DNA from: Candidatus Rhabdochlamydia oedothoracis
GTDB lineage: Bacteria > Chlamydiota > Chlamydiia > Chlamydiales > Rhabdochlamydiaceae
NCBI RefSeq assembly: GCF_019453995.1
Contig: NZ_CP075587.1
Coordinates: 1,798,001 to 1,862,000, forward strand
Direction: 5' to 3'
DNA: 64,000 nucleotides
Below the pieces are notes generated by a model. The model worked only from the letters and a program-made list of their open reading frames with translations, was not told where the DNA came from and made no database searches. Shown one piece after another: positions 33,545 through 41,840 of this stretch. Position 1 is the stretch's first letter. Each line of letters begins with the position of its first letter. The translations under genes and the position numbers were made by a program.

Positions 33545-33556
33545 GGCTTTTACACA

Positions 33557-35320
33557 TTATTTTTTTACTGACGGATTTTTAGATTTTTGCTTTATACAAG
33601 AATGTTTGTTCTCTTTTTGCACGGGAGACATGGGAAATAGTAACCTATCTCCCCACAAAGAGACATTAAATTCTAGTTCTGGATTCATAAGATATACATA
33701 ATTTCTGTGATATAATGGAATAACTGGCATATCTTCGATCAGTACTTTTTCGGCCTTTTCCAGGGTTAATAGGCGCTTATCTCCTTCCTCATAGTTAGAG
33801 CGGTTGATTAATTCGATAAATTTGGGATTTTCCCAACCCGTGCAATTCCTTGTATAATTTTTATACTTAAATCTTTGAAGAACGTCCATAGGATCATCAT
33901 AAGAAGCAAGGGCGCATGAAAGACACATAGAATAATCTTTATTATATAGCTTATCTAAAGCAACGCTAAAATCCAGCTTTTCTAGCTTAATAAAGATTCC
34001 AAAAGCTTTTGCCCATTGCTGTTGGATGACTTGTATCATCTCATTCGCTCCATAAACCCGGGAGTAATAAAGGAAAGTCAGTGATTTAAAAGCCTCTTTG
34101 GTAATACCCAGCTCAGCCATTCCTTCATTGAGCAGAATATTAGCTTGGATTACATCGTTATCTTTGAAAAACTCGGAGAATCGATTTCCTTTTAAGCAAG
34201 GCGCTACTAGATTTGTTGCAGACAAGCCCACTTTGTAAGCTGGATTAATGGAATTCGTTTTAATATTTTTCTTACATCCTTTCCCCAAAATTCCTAGTAA
34301 TTCTTGGCGATTAATGGCTAAAGCAAAAGCTTTTCGAATCTTCGCATTATTAAAAGGTTGCTTGGTTGTATTGAGATAAATAAATACAGAATAAGGTTGT
34401 GGCTCTGAGTTAAAGGTCCATTTTTTTTCTAGCTTAGATACCTCTTCTAAAGGAATATCCGTTAAAGAGTCACCAATCATATCAACTTTTCCTTTCTTAA
34501 ACATTTCTAATGTTACATGATCACTTTCGATGATATTAAATACGATTTTTTCTGGGTGCTTATCCTCTGTTTTTCTATATTGAGGATTAGCATTTAGAAC
34601 GATTTGATCCCCTTGCTTAAAGCTTTCCAATATAAAAGGTCCATTACACAAAAATTGAGTGCCTGTTTGGATTGCCCAATTAGGATTTTTTCGATCTTGC
34701 TCAATATTTACAGGATAAAATCTAGGATTTGTAAGCAGTTTAAGAAGATGAGGAGTCGGGTGCTCTAGTTTAATTACAAGGGTTTTTTCATCGAGAGCTT
34801 TAATACCAACTTGATCTAAGGAAATAAGTCCTTTTTTAGCGCTTTCCGCATTTTTAATAGGAGCAAATAAATAATCTCCCATTGAAGGAAACTTTGGATT
34901 GAGAATATCTTTCCACGACTTCTCAAAATCATAAGCAGTAACGGGCTTGCCATTAGACCAAAGGTTATCTCCTAAAATAAATGTATATGTAAGCTTATCA
35001 TCTGATACTTTATAAGACTTGGCTTGAGCTAGTTGAATCGATCCATCAGGATATCGTTTGACAAGACCTTCAAAAAGCAAGAGAATAATTTGACAAGAAA
35101 AAACATCGCCAGCTTTACGAGGATCGAAGGTCTTAGGAGATGTTTTCATATTTAAATTGAGCATAGGCAAACCATGTTTTAATAAAGCTGAAGAAGTTAG
35201 CGCGGCAATACAGAAAGTAACAAACACAATAATCAGTGTTTTTTGGATAAAAGGCTTTCTTAGTTTTTTAATGATACAAGAAAAAAACGCTAAAATTCTA
35301 TTCAACTTTTTGCACATCAT
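33557..35320 (-). CDS. oppA: Peptide ABC transporter substrate-binding protein (OppA-like)
   Basis: SBP family 5 protein, 587 residues, exported to bind oligopeptides for import. A membrane-spanning signal lies at about 25-45 after a basic start; the start could also be a few codons downstream. Family motifs include KTFDPRKAGDVFSCQIILLL (entry motif around 65-85), YTFILGDNLWSNGKPVTAYD and NGPFILESFKQGDQIVL. No permease or ATPase genes are adjacent, so it is an orphan binding protein. A clear paralogue begins at 62618; both are bounded by IS sequence. The C-terminus (NPSVKK) is complete. A nickel, haem or murein-peptide ligand cannot be excluded. Confidence 0.9.
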   Translation of the reverse strand: MMCKKLNRILAFFSCIIKKLRKPFIQKTLIIVFVTFCIAALTSSALLKHGLPMLNLNMKTSPKTFDPRKAGDVFSCQIILLLFEGLVKRYPDGSIQLAQAKSYKVSDDKLTYTFILGDNLWSNGKPVTAYDFEKSWKDILNPKFPSMGDYLFAPIKNAESAKKGLISLDQVGIKALDEKTLVIKLEHPTPHLLKLLTNPRFYPVNIEQDRKNPNWAIQTGTQFLCNGPFILESFKQGDQIVLNANPQYRKTEDKHPEKIVFNIIESDHVTLEMFKKGKVDMIGDSLTDIPLEEVSKLEKKWTFNSEPQPYSVFIYLNTTKQPFNNAKIRKAFALAINRQELLGILGKGCKKNIKTNSINPAYKVGLSATNLVAPCLKGNRFSEFFKDNDVIQANILLNEGMAELGITKEAFKSLTFLYYSRVYGANEMIQVIQQQWAKAFGIFIKLEKLDFSVALDKLYNKDYSMCLSCALASYDDPMDVLQRFKYKNYTRNCTGWENPKFIELINRSNYEEGDKRLLTLEKAEKVLIEDMPVIPLYHRNYVYLMNPELEFNVSLWGDRLLFPMSPVQKENKHSCIKQKSKNPSVKK

Positions 35321-35512
35321 ATCATAAGGTCCCTTAAAGGATAATTATAAATTTTATAAAGACTTATTTTGCGATAAAACAACATATTCTACAACCACAA
35401 AAGAAAAATTTAAGTTGGTTCTGTCGTTGTGGCTCCGAATAAAGATATTCGATCTTGCTAAAATAAATTGGAAATGAAGAACCCGAATAAATTAAAACAA
35501 ATTTATTAAAAA

Positions 35513-35723
35513 GGTTCTTATGAAAAACCAAAAAAATATGATCGAGAATTTAAGTTAAATATAATAACGTAATATAGAGAAAGCGAGAAATCCATGACAT
35601 CGATATCCCTTGATGAGGTGTCTAGAAGCAATTTTTATCACTTTCTTCATAGTTTGATTCTACATTCCGATCGCGGATCCCAATATACAAGCGAAGATTT
35701 TAAGGAAGAAGAAAAAATCAAGA
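35513..35723 (+). pseudogene. IS3-family transposase remnant
   Basis: Two short pieces survive: an OrfA-like start (KPKKYDREFKLN at about 35522-35560) and an integrase-core piece of OrfB (SLILHSDRGSQYTSEDFK at about 35650-35705) carrying the HSDRGSQY motif typical of IS3. The region between is deleted. Frames are broken. Confidence 0.65.
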
Positions 35724-35724
35724 T

Positions 35725-35753
35725 ACCTTAATGAGAAGATTTTAAACAGGCTC
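35725..35753 (-). mobile_element. IS5 end fragment
   Basis: 29 bp: TACCTTAATGAGAAGATTTT then AAACAGGCTC, the outer end of an IS5 copy, followed by the TAA target (35754-35756) and IS30 sequence. It shows that IS5 once inserted in this IS30 copy. Confidence 0.75.
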
Positions 35754-35857
35754 TAAGAAATGCTTTTTCTTTAGCTTGCTGATGACGGTATCCTCGTTGC
35801 CCTTTATTTCTCTTAAGTTCCCTACTAATAGTGCTATGAACCTATCTTGAATTAAAT

Positions 35858-36373
35858 TTACTGTTTTAAAGATACTTGCCGACTTAAGAAATTCATCCAA
35901 TATCCCAGTAGTCCAAACATTAATAGTCCGTTCCAATATATTGCCTTTCTTTCCCAGCGCACTGTAAGACGACGGAAGCATGTCTTTAACCAAGAAATCG
36001 TTCTCTCAACGACCCAACGTTGCTTTTCAAGGTAGCAAATGCCTTTTATCTTATATCCCTTAGTGTTTCTTTTCCGAGCTATCAGAGGAAAAACCTCATG
36101 GGAAAGAACATCGATACGTGTTTGCTCTGAGTCATAACCTTTATCTGCTTCAAGTATGGGTACTTTTCCCTGATTCCATGCTTTTTTAATGAAGGGAATG
36201 ACTTTCCTAAGCAGAGGGATCACTTGTTTTTTCTCATCCCCGGATGCTGATGTAAAAGTGATTGCAAGAGGCTTTCCTGATTTTTCTACCAGTAAATGCG
36301 ATGTCACGCCTTTACCTTTGTAGCCATAATCAACTTGCTCTCCTCCTCCGCGTCCGCTGGAAAAAAAAACCAT
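35858..36373 (-). CDS. IS5-family transposase, catalytic frame
   Basis: Open frame from VFFSSGRGGGEQVDYG, with the second Asp in ILEADKGYDSEQ and Glu in RWVVERTISWLKTCFRR. It is likely made by programmed -1 frameshifting from the upstream frame, giving a fused enzyme of about 275 residues. All three DDE positions are present. Confidence 0.82.
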   Translation of the reverse strand: MVFFSSGRGGGEQVDYGYKGKGVTSHLLVEKSGKPLAITFTSASGDEKKQVIPLLRKVIPFIKKAWNQGKVPILEADKGYDSEQTRIDVLSHEVFPLIARKRNTKGYKIKGICYLEKQRWVVERTISWLKTCFRRLTVRWERKAIYWNGLLMFGLLGYWMNFLSRQVSLKQ

Positions 36374-36683
36374 CTACAGAGAGTCTCTGGGCATCAATAC
36401 ACCCCAGCTGTTCGGCAAGCTTAAGCAGCTCTTCTAAAAATTGATCTAAAAATCCAGCAGATTGCATTCTTCCAAGCCATGCGTGTGCTGTTGAGGGATG
36501 AGAAAACTCCTTGTTTCTAGGTGCATCTTTCCAAGGAGCTCCTGTCCGAAGCACCCAGAAAATAGTATTCACTACAGGTCTCCATGGCGCTAATTTTCTT
36601 CCATAATGGTTACGATTTACCCATTTTTCCATTTGAGGTTCGAGTATTTTAAACTGTTCTTCATTTAATCCTTGCTTGCTCAT
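36330..36683 (-). CDS. IS5-family transposase, N-terminal frame
   Basis: 117 codons, MSKQGLNEEQFKILEPQMEK at the start, with the DUF4096 domain typical of IS5 orfA (WRPVVNTIFWVLRTGAPWKD) and the first catalytic Asp in LSVDG just before a T9 slippery run on the coding strand. In frame 0 it ends RTRRRRAS; a -1 slip at T9 gives SVDGFFFSSGRGGGEQ and continues in the next frame. Confidence 0.82.
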   Translation of the reverse strand: MSKQGLNEEQFKILEPQMEKWVNRNHYGRKLAPWRPVVNTIFWVLRTGAPWKDAPRNKEFSHPSTAHAWLGRMQSAGFLDQFLEELLKLAEQLGCIDAQRLSVDGFFFQRTRRRRAS

Positions 36684-36972
36684 GTCATCTGTCTTTAGTT
36701 AAAAAATAAAAAGATCTGGTATCATAGCGAAAATTTATATTCAATTCAAGATAGGTTCATGATGAACTTTTAGAATGGTTGCTATTGAGCTAGATGTATC
36801 TCCTCTAGCTTGTAAAATATAAATCTGACATCTTTGGTCATAGGTTAGGTGATGGTAGCCTTTAAGCAAGGTCTCTTTTTGTGTTTGATTGTTAAAAATC
36901 ACAATAGAGATTCTTTCATCGCTTGCCTATTCTTTTTTTAATTCTTCTGTGCACTTCAAACTTGAAAAGACT

Positions 36973-37462
36973 GACCTTTTCCTGAATATGAGGTACCTTG
37001 CATAGTTTTCCCATCAAAACTAACGATTTCTCCAGATTTTTTTTCTTTTATAAAATCAGATAAAGTTTGCTGTATTTTCTCAAACTCACTTGGATCCAAT
37101 ATGGAAAAAACACGTTTAAAAGTTCTTATGCATAGGACTCCGTTTGTCATATCTACAAACTGATTCAACCATTCTTTGATTGAATGGGCCTGTAACACAA
37201 TAGCTTCCCAATCATCAGCACCACACAAAGAACAAACGATTGTGATAAAAAGTATCGTTATAAGAGGATGAATAAAATTGCAGGATGCTCCTCTAGGATC
37301 AGTAATGGTATCAAGAGTTTGAATAAGTTTAAGATCAGGCTGAGGAGTCACTCCTGAATGTTTTTGAATGTGCCTGGGTGGTAATCGTTTTTTATTCATG
37401 AAGAGATCCATATTGTTTTTTTCGCAAAAGAAACAATAGGGCTGATTTCTACAAAAATTCAA
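36973..37462 (-). pseudogene. ISAs1-family transposase, N-terminal fragment
   Basis: Encodes the N-terminal portion of an ISAs1 transposase: MDLFMNKKRLPPRHIQKH, DTITDPRGASCNFIHPLITI, SLCGADDWEAIV and the first catalytic motif VSFDGKTMQGTSY. It is cut at 36973 by the IS30 tip, so the second and third catalytic residues are lost. The likely native start is the Met at MDLFMNKK or MNKKRL, not the first ATG. Confidence 0.82.
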
Positions 37463-37519
37463 ATTACTCTTTTAATGTCCTGCAGGGTACAGGACATTAA
37501 AAGAGTAATTTGAATTTTT
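37453..37519. repeat. 30-bp perfect inverted repeat of ISAs1 ends
   Basis: Arms at 37453-37482 and 37490-37519 are perfectly complementary (outer AAAAATTCAAATTACTCTTT, inner AATGTCCTG) around a 7-base spacer CAGGGTA. The left arm is the terminus of the ISAs1 fragment. The right arm is a second terminus in opposite orientation, so two ISAs1 ends meet head to head. Confidence 0.85.
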
Positions 37520-37666
37520 CTGGAAATTGTCCATTCCTTATTTTCCGCAGCCCTTATTATTGAAGCTATATTAAAAAAAATCATCTCATTTTTAAGTAAA
37601 TTTTGTTTAGTTTTTGACAAACTAGAACATTCATTAACCTAATTTTTGATTTATAGGCGTCAAAGA
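37520..37666. other. Intergenic stretch without recognised feature
   Basis: Lies between the ISAs1 palindrome and an IS5 fragment. It is AT-rich with stop codons in all frames; I see nothing supportable in it. Confidence 0.5.
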
Positions 37667-37809
37667 AGATGGGTTGTAGAGCGTTCTTTTGCGTGGATAG
37701 AAAAATGTCGCAGGCTATGGAAAAATTGCGAAAGAAAACTACATACAAGTCTGAATATGGTGGTTCTCGCTTTTATTGCTCTACTTTTGAAAAGATTTTA
37801 AACAGGCTC
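37667..37809 (+). mobile_element. IS5 right-end fragment plus IS110 tip
   Basis: End of IS5 orfB (AGATGGGTTGTAGAGCGTTC to AAACAGGCTC). It is followed at 37812-37846 by an isolated IS110 right tip (AATTTATATTCCCCTTGTGT, then GCAATTAGAGAAC). Both are dead ends. Confidence 0.8.
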
Positions 37810-37892
37810 TAAGAGAATTTATATTCCCCTTGTGTGCAATTAGAGAACTAAAACCCAAAACTGAGGTTCTTACCTAGAAAAAACCCTCTAGG

Positions 37893-38951
37893 TTAGTTGA
37901 CTTTAATCTCCACCCAAATATCTCGCATTTTCTGTTGAGGAAGAAGATTTTTAAAAAAATGATACTTTTTAAAATCCTCTGCTAAACCATAAAAAATCTT
38001 ATGTGCTTGAAGATCAAAATCCAGATCCTGCTTATCGTCTAAGGCAGGGAAAAGTCTAAAGGAATCCCAGTATACGCGTATGGATTCTTTTTGGTAGAGG
38101 TGATTGATAAATTGATAGACTAAAATCTCTTTATCGCACGTTTTAGGGATACAGAGATTTTCAATAGAAATAAAAGATCCTTCTTTAGGAACAACAAAAT
38201 CAATAAAGTCAAAATTGCGTTTTGAGCGAAAAATATAGGAGCTAGAAGCCACTGCTAGGGGGGAGTTTTTAGTAGCTAGAAAGTAATCTGCTCGCGAGGT
38301 TGCATAGGCTGCTACCCATGGCTTTTGTTGTAACAAAAGGTCTTTTACTTTTTCGGCTTGATTTTTGGAGAGAGAAGAAATGGGGCCACATAGGTAAAAT
38401 GCAGCTATTTCAATGGCTTCAATGGGATCATTCACCATAACAATGCGATAATCTACTAATTTTGGGTCAAAAATCATGCTCCAAGAGGGTATAAAAAGTT
38501 TGGTAAAAAAATCTCTATCGATTCCTAAGCCATAAACCTCCCAAAAAAGTGGAATAGAATAATGATTTTCCGGATCAAAGAAATGCCCTAATAATTCGGG
38601 AAGGAGCTGATGAAAGAAGGGAAGTTTCTTTCGATCTAATTCTTTGATTAATTGATTTTTAACCAAAATACTCACTGCATAATCAGAAGGTATGACCAGA
38701 TCATAGCCTTGCCCTTCTGTTGCTTTTAGCTTCAGAATCAATTCTTCATTAGAGGAATAGTTATTAACATTCACTCTAATGCCTGTTTTTTTCTCGAAGC
38801 TTTGAATGATCTCCTCATTTAAAATACCACCCCATGTAAAAACATTAATCGAGTCTTTAGAAGCAGAAGAAAATTTAGGCCCATATAAAAAACATGCTAA
38901 TAAAAAAATCCAAATAGAGATAATGAGCACTCGAGTAAGGGATTTGGGCAT
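37893..38951 (-). CDS. potD: Spermidine/putrescine-binding protein (PotD-like)
   Basis: Periplasmic solute-binding protein for polyamines, 352 residues, with an N-terminal membrane/signal segment (about 7-25). PotD features include SINVFTWGGILNEEIIQSFE, GYDLVIPSDYAVSILVK, YSIPLFWEVYGLGID and the FISIENLCIPKTCDKE region. The polyamine-ligating acidic residues seem to be kept. No potABC genes are visible beside it; downstream lie only IS remnants and oppA, so its permease must be elsewhere or lost. Confidence 0.85.
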   Translation of the reverse strand: MPKSLTRVLIISIWIFLLACFLYGPKFSSASKDSINVFTWGGILNEEIIQSFEKKTGIRVNVNNYSSNEELILKLKATEGQGYDLVIPSDYAVSILVKNQLIKELDRKKLPFFHQLLPELLGHFFDPENHYSIPLFWEVYGLGIDRDFFTKLFIPSWSMIFDPKLVDYRIVMVNDPIEAIEIAAFYLCGPISSLSKNQAEKVKDLLLQQKPWVAAYATSRADYFLATKNSPLAVASSSYIFRSKRNFDFIDFVVPKEGSFISIENLCIPKTCDKEILVYQFINHLYQKESIRVYWDSFRLFPALDDKQDLDFDLQAHKIFYGLAEDFKKYHFFKNLLPQQKMRDIWVEIKVN

Positions 38952-39116
38952 AAAAACCTTTATTATATCTTTTAGGAAAGAAGGTTTTAATTTTAGGATT
39001 AAACTGTTTTATTGCATAGCATTTTAAAAACCTTAAATCTAGTTTTTATGGTAATAAATTGATTCTAAATCGATAAGCCCATAGAATGTCTTAGAAAATT
39101 ACCCATGTTTTAACCC

Positions 39117-40121
39117 ATGTCAAAAACATCTTGCTGGAGAGCTATACAAAAAAAGAGTTTTACCAATTGGAAGTCTTTACTTTCCTATTTAAAACTTCCT
39201 TTAGAAGAAGCGGAAAAAAAAGTACTGATTTCTTCTCATTTTGTACTCAATCTTCCTTATCGATTAGCGAAAAAAATAAAAAAGGGTGATTGGAAAGATC
39301 CTTTATTACTGCAGTTTCTTCCCCTTAAACAAGAACTCCAGGATCACCCATTATTTGTATCCGATCCTGTTTTAGATAGCTCTTTTACAAAAACCTCTAA
39401 GCTTCTTCATAAATATACAGGAAGAGCTTTACTTCTGTGCACAAGCGCTTGCGCTATGCATTGTAGATATTGTTTTCGACAAAACTTCGCTTATGAAAAA
39501 GAAACCCTTGATTTTAATAAAGAGCTTGAAGAATTAGCACAAGATGTAAGCTTAACAGAGATTATCCTAAGTGGAGGAGATCCTCTTTCGCTAAGCAATG
39601 CAAAACTTAAACATTTATTGGAAGGATTAAATCAAATCCCCCACATTCAGAAGATTCGCTTTCACACGCGTTTTCCGATTGGAATTCCTGAGAGAATCGA
39701 TGCTGAATTGATTTCTCTGCTTTCTTGTTTGGATAAACAAGTGATTTTTGTCATACATTCCAATCACCCAAAAGAACTAGATAATGCTATTTTTACAGCA
39801 CTAAAACGGATTCAAAAGCTGGGAATTCCCCTACTTTGCCAAACGGTTTTATTGCATCAAATAAATGACGATCTAAAAGTATTAGCCGATTTATTTACTA
39901 TGCTTAGTAACCATGGCATTCTACCTTATTACTTACATCAGCTCGATCGTGTAAAAGGCACACAACATTTTGAAGCATCTATAGAAAAGGGACGGGAATT
40001 AATCAAACAACTCTCTGCTAGACTTCCTGGGTATTGTATCCCCAAGTATGTACAAGAAATCCCCAACCAACCGAATAAGACTGTAGTCGATCTACATTCT
40101 TTCCAAAGTTCGCAAACCTAA
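39117..40121 (+). CDS. epmB: EF-P beta-lysylation protein EpmB / KamA-family radical SAM enzyme
   Basis: Lysine 2,3-aminomutase-like radical SAM enzyme that converts alpha-lysine to (R)-beta-lysine for modification of elongation factor P. 334 residues. The radical SAM cluster cysteines are Cys112, Cys116 and Cys119 in CAMHCRYCFR; LSGGDPLSLSN follows; a PLP-binding Lys is expected in the C-terminal part. The length matches EpmB rather than the longer catabolic KamA. It is convergent with argS, overlapping it by 30 bp at the 3' end. No epmA is visible in the window. Confidence 0.88.
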   Translation: MSKTSCWRAIQKKSFTNWKSLLSYLKLPLEEAEKKVLISSHFVLNLPYRLAKKIKKGDWKDPLLLQFLPLKQELQDHPLFVSDPVLDSSFTKTSKLLHKYTGRALLLCTSACAMHCRYCFRQNFAYEKETLDFNKELEELAQDVSLTEIILSGGDPLSLSNAKLKHLLEGLNQIPHIQKIRFHTRFPIGIPERIDAELISLLSCLDKQVIFVIHSNHPKELDNAIFTALKRIQKLGIPLLCQTVLLHQINDDLKVLADLFTMLSNHGILPYYLHQLDRVKGTQHFEASIEKGRELIKQLSARLPGYCIPKYVQEIPNQPNKTVVDLHSFQSSQT

Positions 40122-41837
40122 AATAGACAACCCTTTTTTTAAAACCTGAGCCGTTGCCTCTGATAGCAATAACCGGCTGTTTTCTTCACTACTACCTTCT
40201 ACCCTACAATCACGGAAAAAAGCATGAAACTTTTCTGCCAAGGCGTACAGATAATCACATAAACGGTTTGGTAAAAGATCTTGCGACATCCTTTGTAGCG
40301 TTTCTGGAAAAAGGCATAAATGAAAAGCCATCGCCACTTCAGAAGGATGAGAAAGTACAATAGGCCCTTTTACAACTTCTTTCCCTATTTTACGCTTAAT
40401 GCCTTGAATACGTACATAAGCATATAATAAAAACGCAGCGGTATTTCCTTCAAATCTTAACATCCGATCATAGCTAAAAACATAATCTTTGATTCTATGG
40501 CAACAAAGATCTGCATATTTTACGGCATCTATGCCTAAAATTTTAGCGCTCTTTTCTAATTCTTCTTCTGATAGAAAGGGAAGTCTTGTCTCTAGAATTT
40601 GTTTAGCTCTTTGAATAGCACCCATTAATAGATCGATCAGTTTTTCCGTCTCACCAGATCTAGTTTTAAATTTTTTCCCATCAGGGCCTAATACAACACC
40701 AAAAGGGACATGATCTAATTGTAATTGTTTGGGATCAAAATAATCGGCTTTTTCAGCTGCTTTAAAAATCATGGCAAAATGCAAACTTTGCCCTGCATCG
40801 GTTATAATAATAATCCGAGTCGCTTTTTCTTTTTGCACCCGATGATAAAGCGCTGCCATATCTGTGGTTTCATAATTGTAGCCCCCATCTGATTTTTGCA
40901 CGATCATAGGCAAGGGAGCGTTATCTCTTCCTATAAAACCATCTAAGAAGATACATTTTGCTCCATTAGATATCGCAACTAACCCTTTTTGCTCTAAATC
41001 CGCAACTATTTGCGCAAGATAAGGACTATAAAAAGACTCTCCTCTTTCTATTAAACGAACATTTAAAAGCCGATAAATTTCTCGAAAAGCAGCCTTGGAA
41101 ACCTCACAAATTCTCTCCCAAATCTGAAAAGAGCTTTTATTTCCTTGTTGTAATTTCACCACTTCTAGTTGAGATAGTTTTTTAAATTCCGGATCTTGAT
41201 CAAAATGGTGTTTTGCTTTTTTATACCAGCTCATTAAAGTGGAAAGATCGATCGCATCTTGAAAAGTATTCAATTCATATTTTTGAATATAAGCAATTAG
41301 CATGCCAAATTGCGTGCCAAAGTCCCCTATATGGTTTAAACGCAATACCTCATAACCTAAAAACTCAAATAGTCTAGCGAGAGCATCACCGATAATTGTC
41401 GATCGCAAATGCCCAACATGCAGCTCTTTTGCAATATTAGGAGAAGAGAATTCTACAATAATTTTTTCTCTTTTTGCTAAAGGAACCCCTAAGCGCTCAT
41501 CTGAAAGCATAGATTCGATTCGCTTAGCTAAAAAATCTGGAGATAGAAAGATATTAATAAAGCCAGCACCTGCAATCTCTATTTTTTCAATCATTTTATG
41601 ACCTGCTGGGTCGTAAAGATCTATTACATCCACAATCTGCTTTGCAATCTGCCTAGGATTCCCCTTTACTATTTTAGCAATTTTTAAAGCGCTATTACAT
41701 TGGTAATGCCCAAATTGAGGCTGTGTGCTCTCTGTAATTTCTGCTTGCAAAAGCATGGGGTCTACCATTTCAGTAGAAAAACGGTTAGCAATCGCCTGCG
41801 TTGCTTTTTCCTCTATTAAACTAATTAAATGAGTCAT
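40092..41837 (-). CDS. argS: Arginyl-tRNA synthetase
   Basis: Charges tRNA-Arg, class I synthetase, 581 residues. The HIGH-type motif is HVGHLRSTIIGDAL, with the family-typical EFSSPNIAKELHVGH before it. The KMSKS region is the degenerate form usual for ArgRS (GKKFKTRSGE). The N-terminal Add-1 tRNA-binding domain and C-terminal DALR anticodon domain (about 450-581) are present. Only 3 bp separate it from the upstream ldh gene, so the two are co-transcribed. It overlaps the convergent epmB by 30 bp. Confidence 0.95.
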   Translation of the reverse strand: MTHLISLIEEKATQAIANRFSTEMVDPMLLQAEITESTQPQFGHYQCNSALKIAKIVKGNPRQIAKQIVDVIDLYDPAGHKMIEKIEIAGAGFINIFLSPDFLAKRIESMLSDERLGVPLAKREKIIVEFSSPNIAKELHVGHLRSTIIGDALARLFEFLGYEVLRLNHIGDFGTQFGMLIAYIQKYELNTFQDAIDLSTLMSWYKKAKHHFDQDPEFKKLSQLEVVKLQQGNKSSFQIWERICEVSKAAFREIYRLLNVRLIERGESFYSPYLAQIVADLEQKGLVAISNGAKCIFLDGFIGRDNAPLPMIVQKSDGGYNYETTDMAALYHRVQKEKATRIIIITDAGQSLHFAMIFKAAEKADYFDPKQLQLDHVPFGVVLGPDGKKFKTRSGETEKLIDLLMGAIQRAKQILETRLPFLSEEELEKSAKILGIDAVKYADLCCHRIKDYVFSYDRMLRFEGNTAAFLLYAYVRIQGIKRKIGKEVVKGPIVLSHPSEVAMAFHLCLFPETLQRMSQDLLPNRLCDYLYALAEKFHAFFRDCRVEGSSEENSRLLLSEATAQVLKKGLSILGLRTLERM

Positions 41838-41840
41838 AAA

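Larger units (their letters stand above)
35838..36758 (-). mobile_element. IS5-family element, second subgroup (921 bp)
   Basis: Perfect terminal repeats GAACCTATCTTGAAT and ATTCAAGATAGGTTC, inserted with duplication of AT (35836-35837 and 36759-36760) into an IS30 remnant. The two transposase frames meet at a run of nine A on the plus strand (36361-36369). It is a single copy in this window and appears intact. Confidence 0.88.
35757..36972 (-). mobile_element. IS30 fragment interrupted by a second IS5-type element
   Basis: IS30 right part split in two: 35757-35837 (AAATGCTTTTTCTTTAGC to GTGCTAT) and 36759-36972 (ATGATGAACTTTTAG to GAAAAGACT). The left edge is the IS5 junction at 35753; the right edge is the normal IS30 tip. 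Confidence 0.82.

Noticed and set aside
35742-35993. 83-codon minus frame crossing the IS5/IS30 boundary
   Set aside because: It is a chance frame across two mobile elements, out of frame with the transposase.
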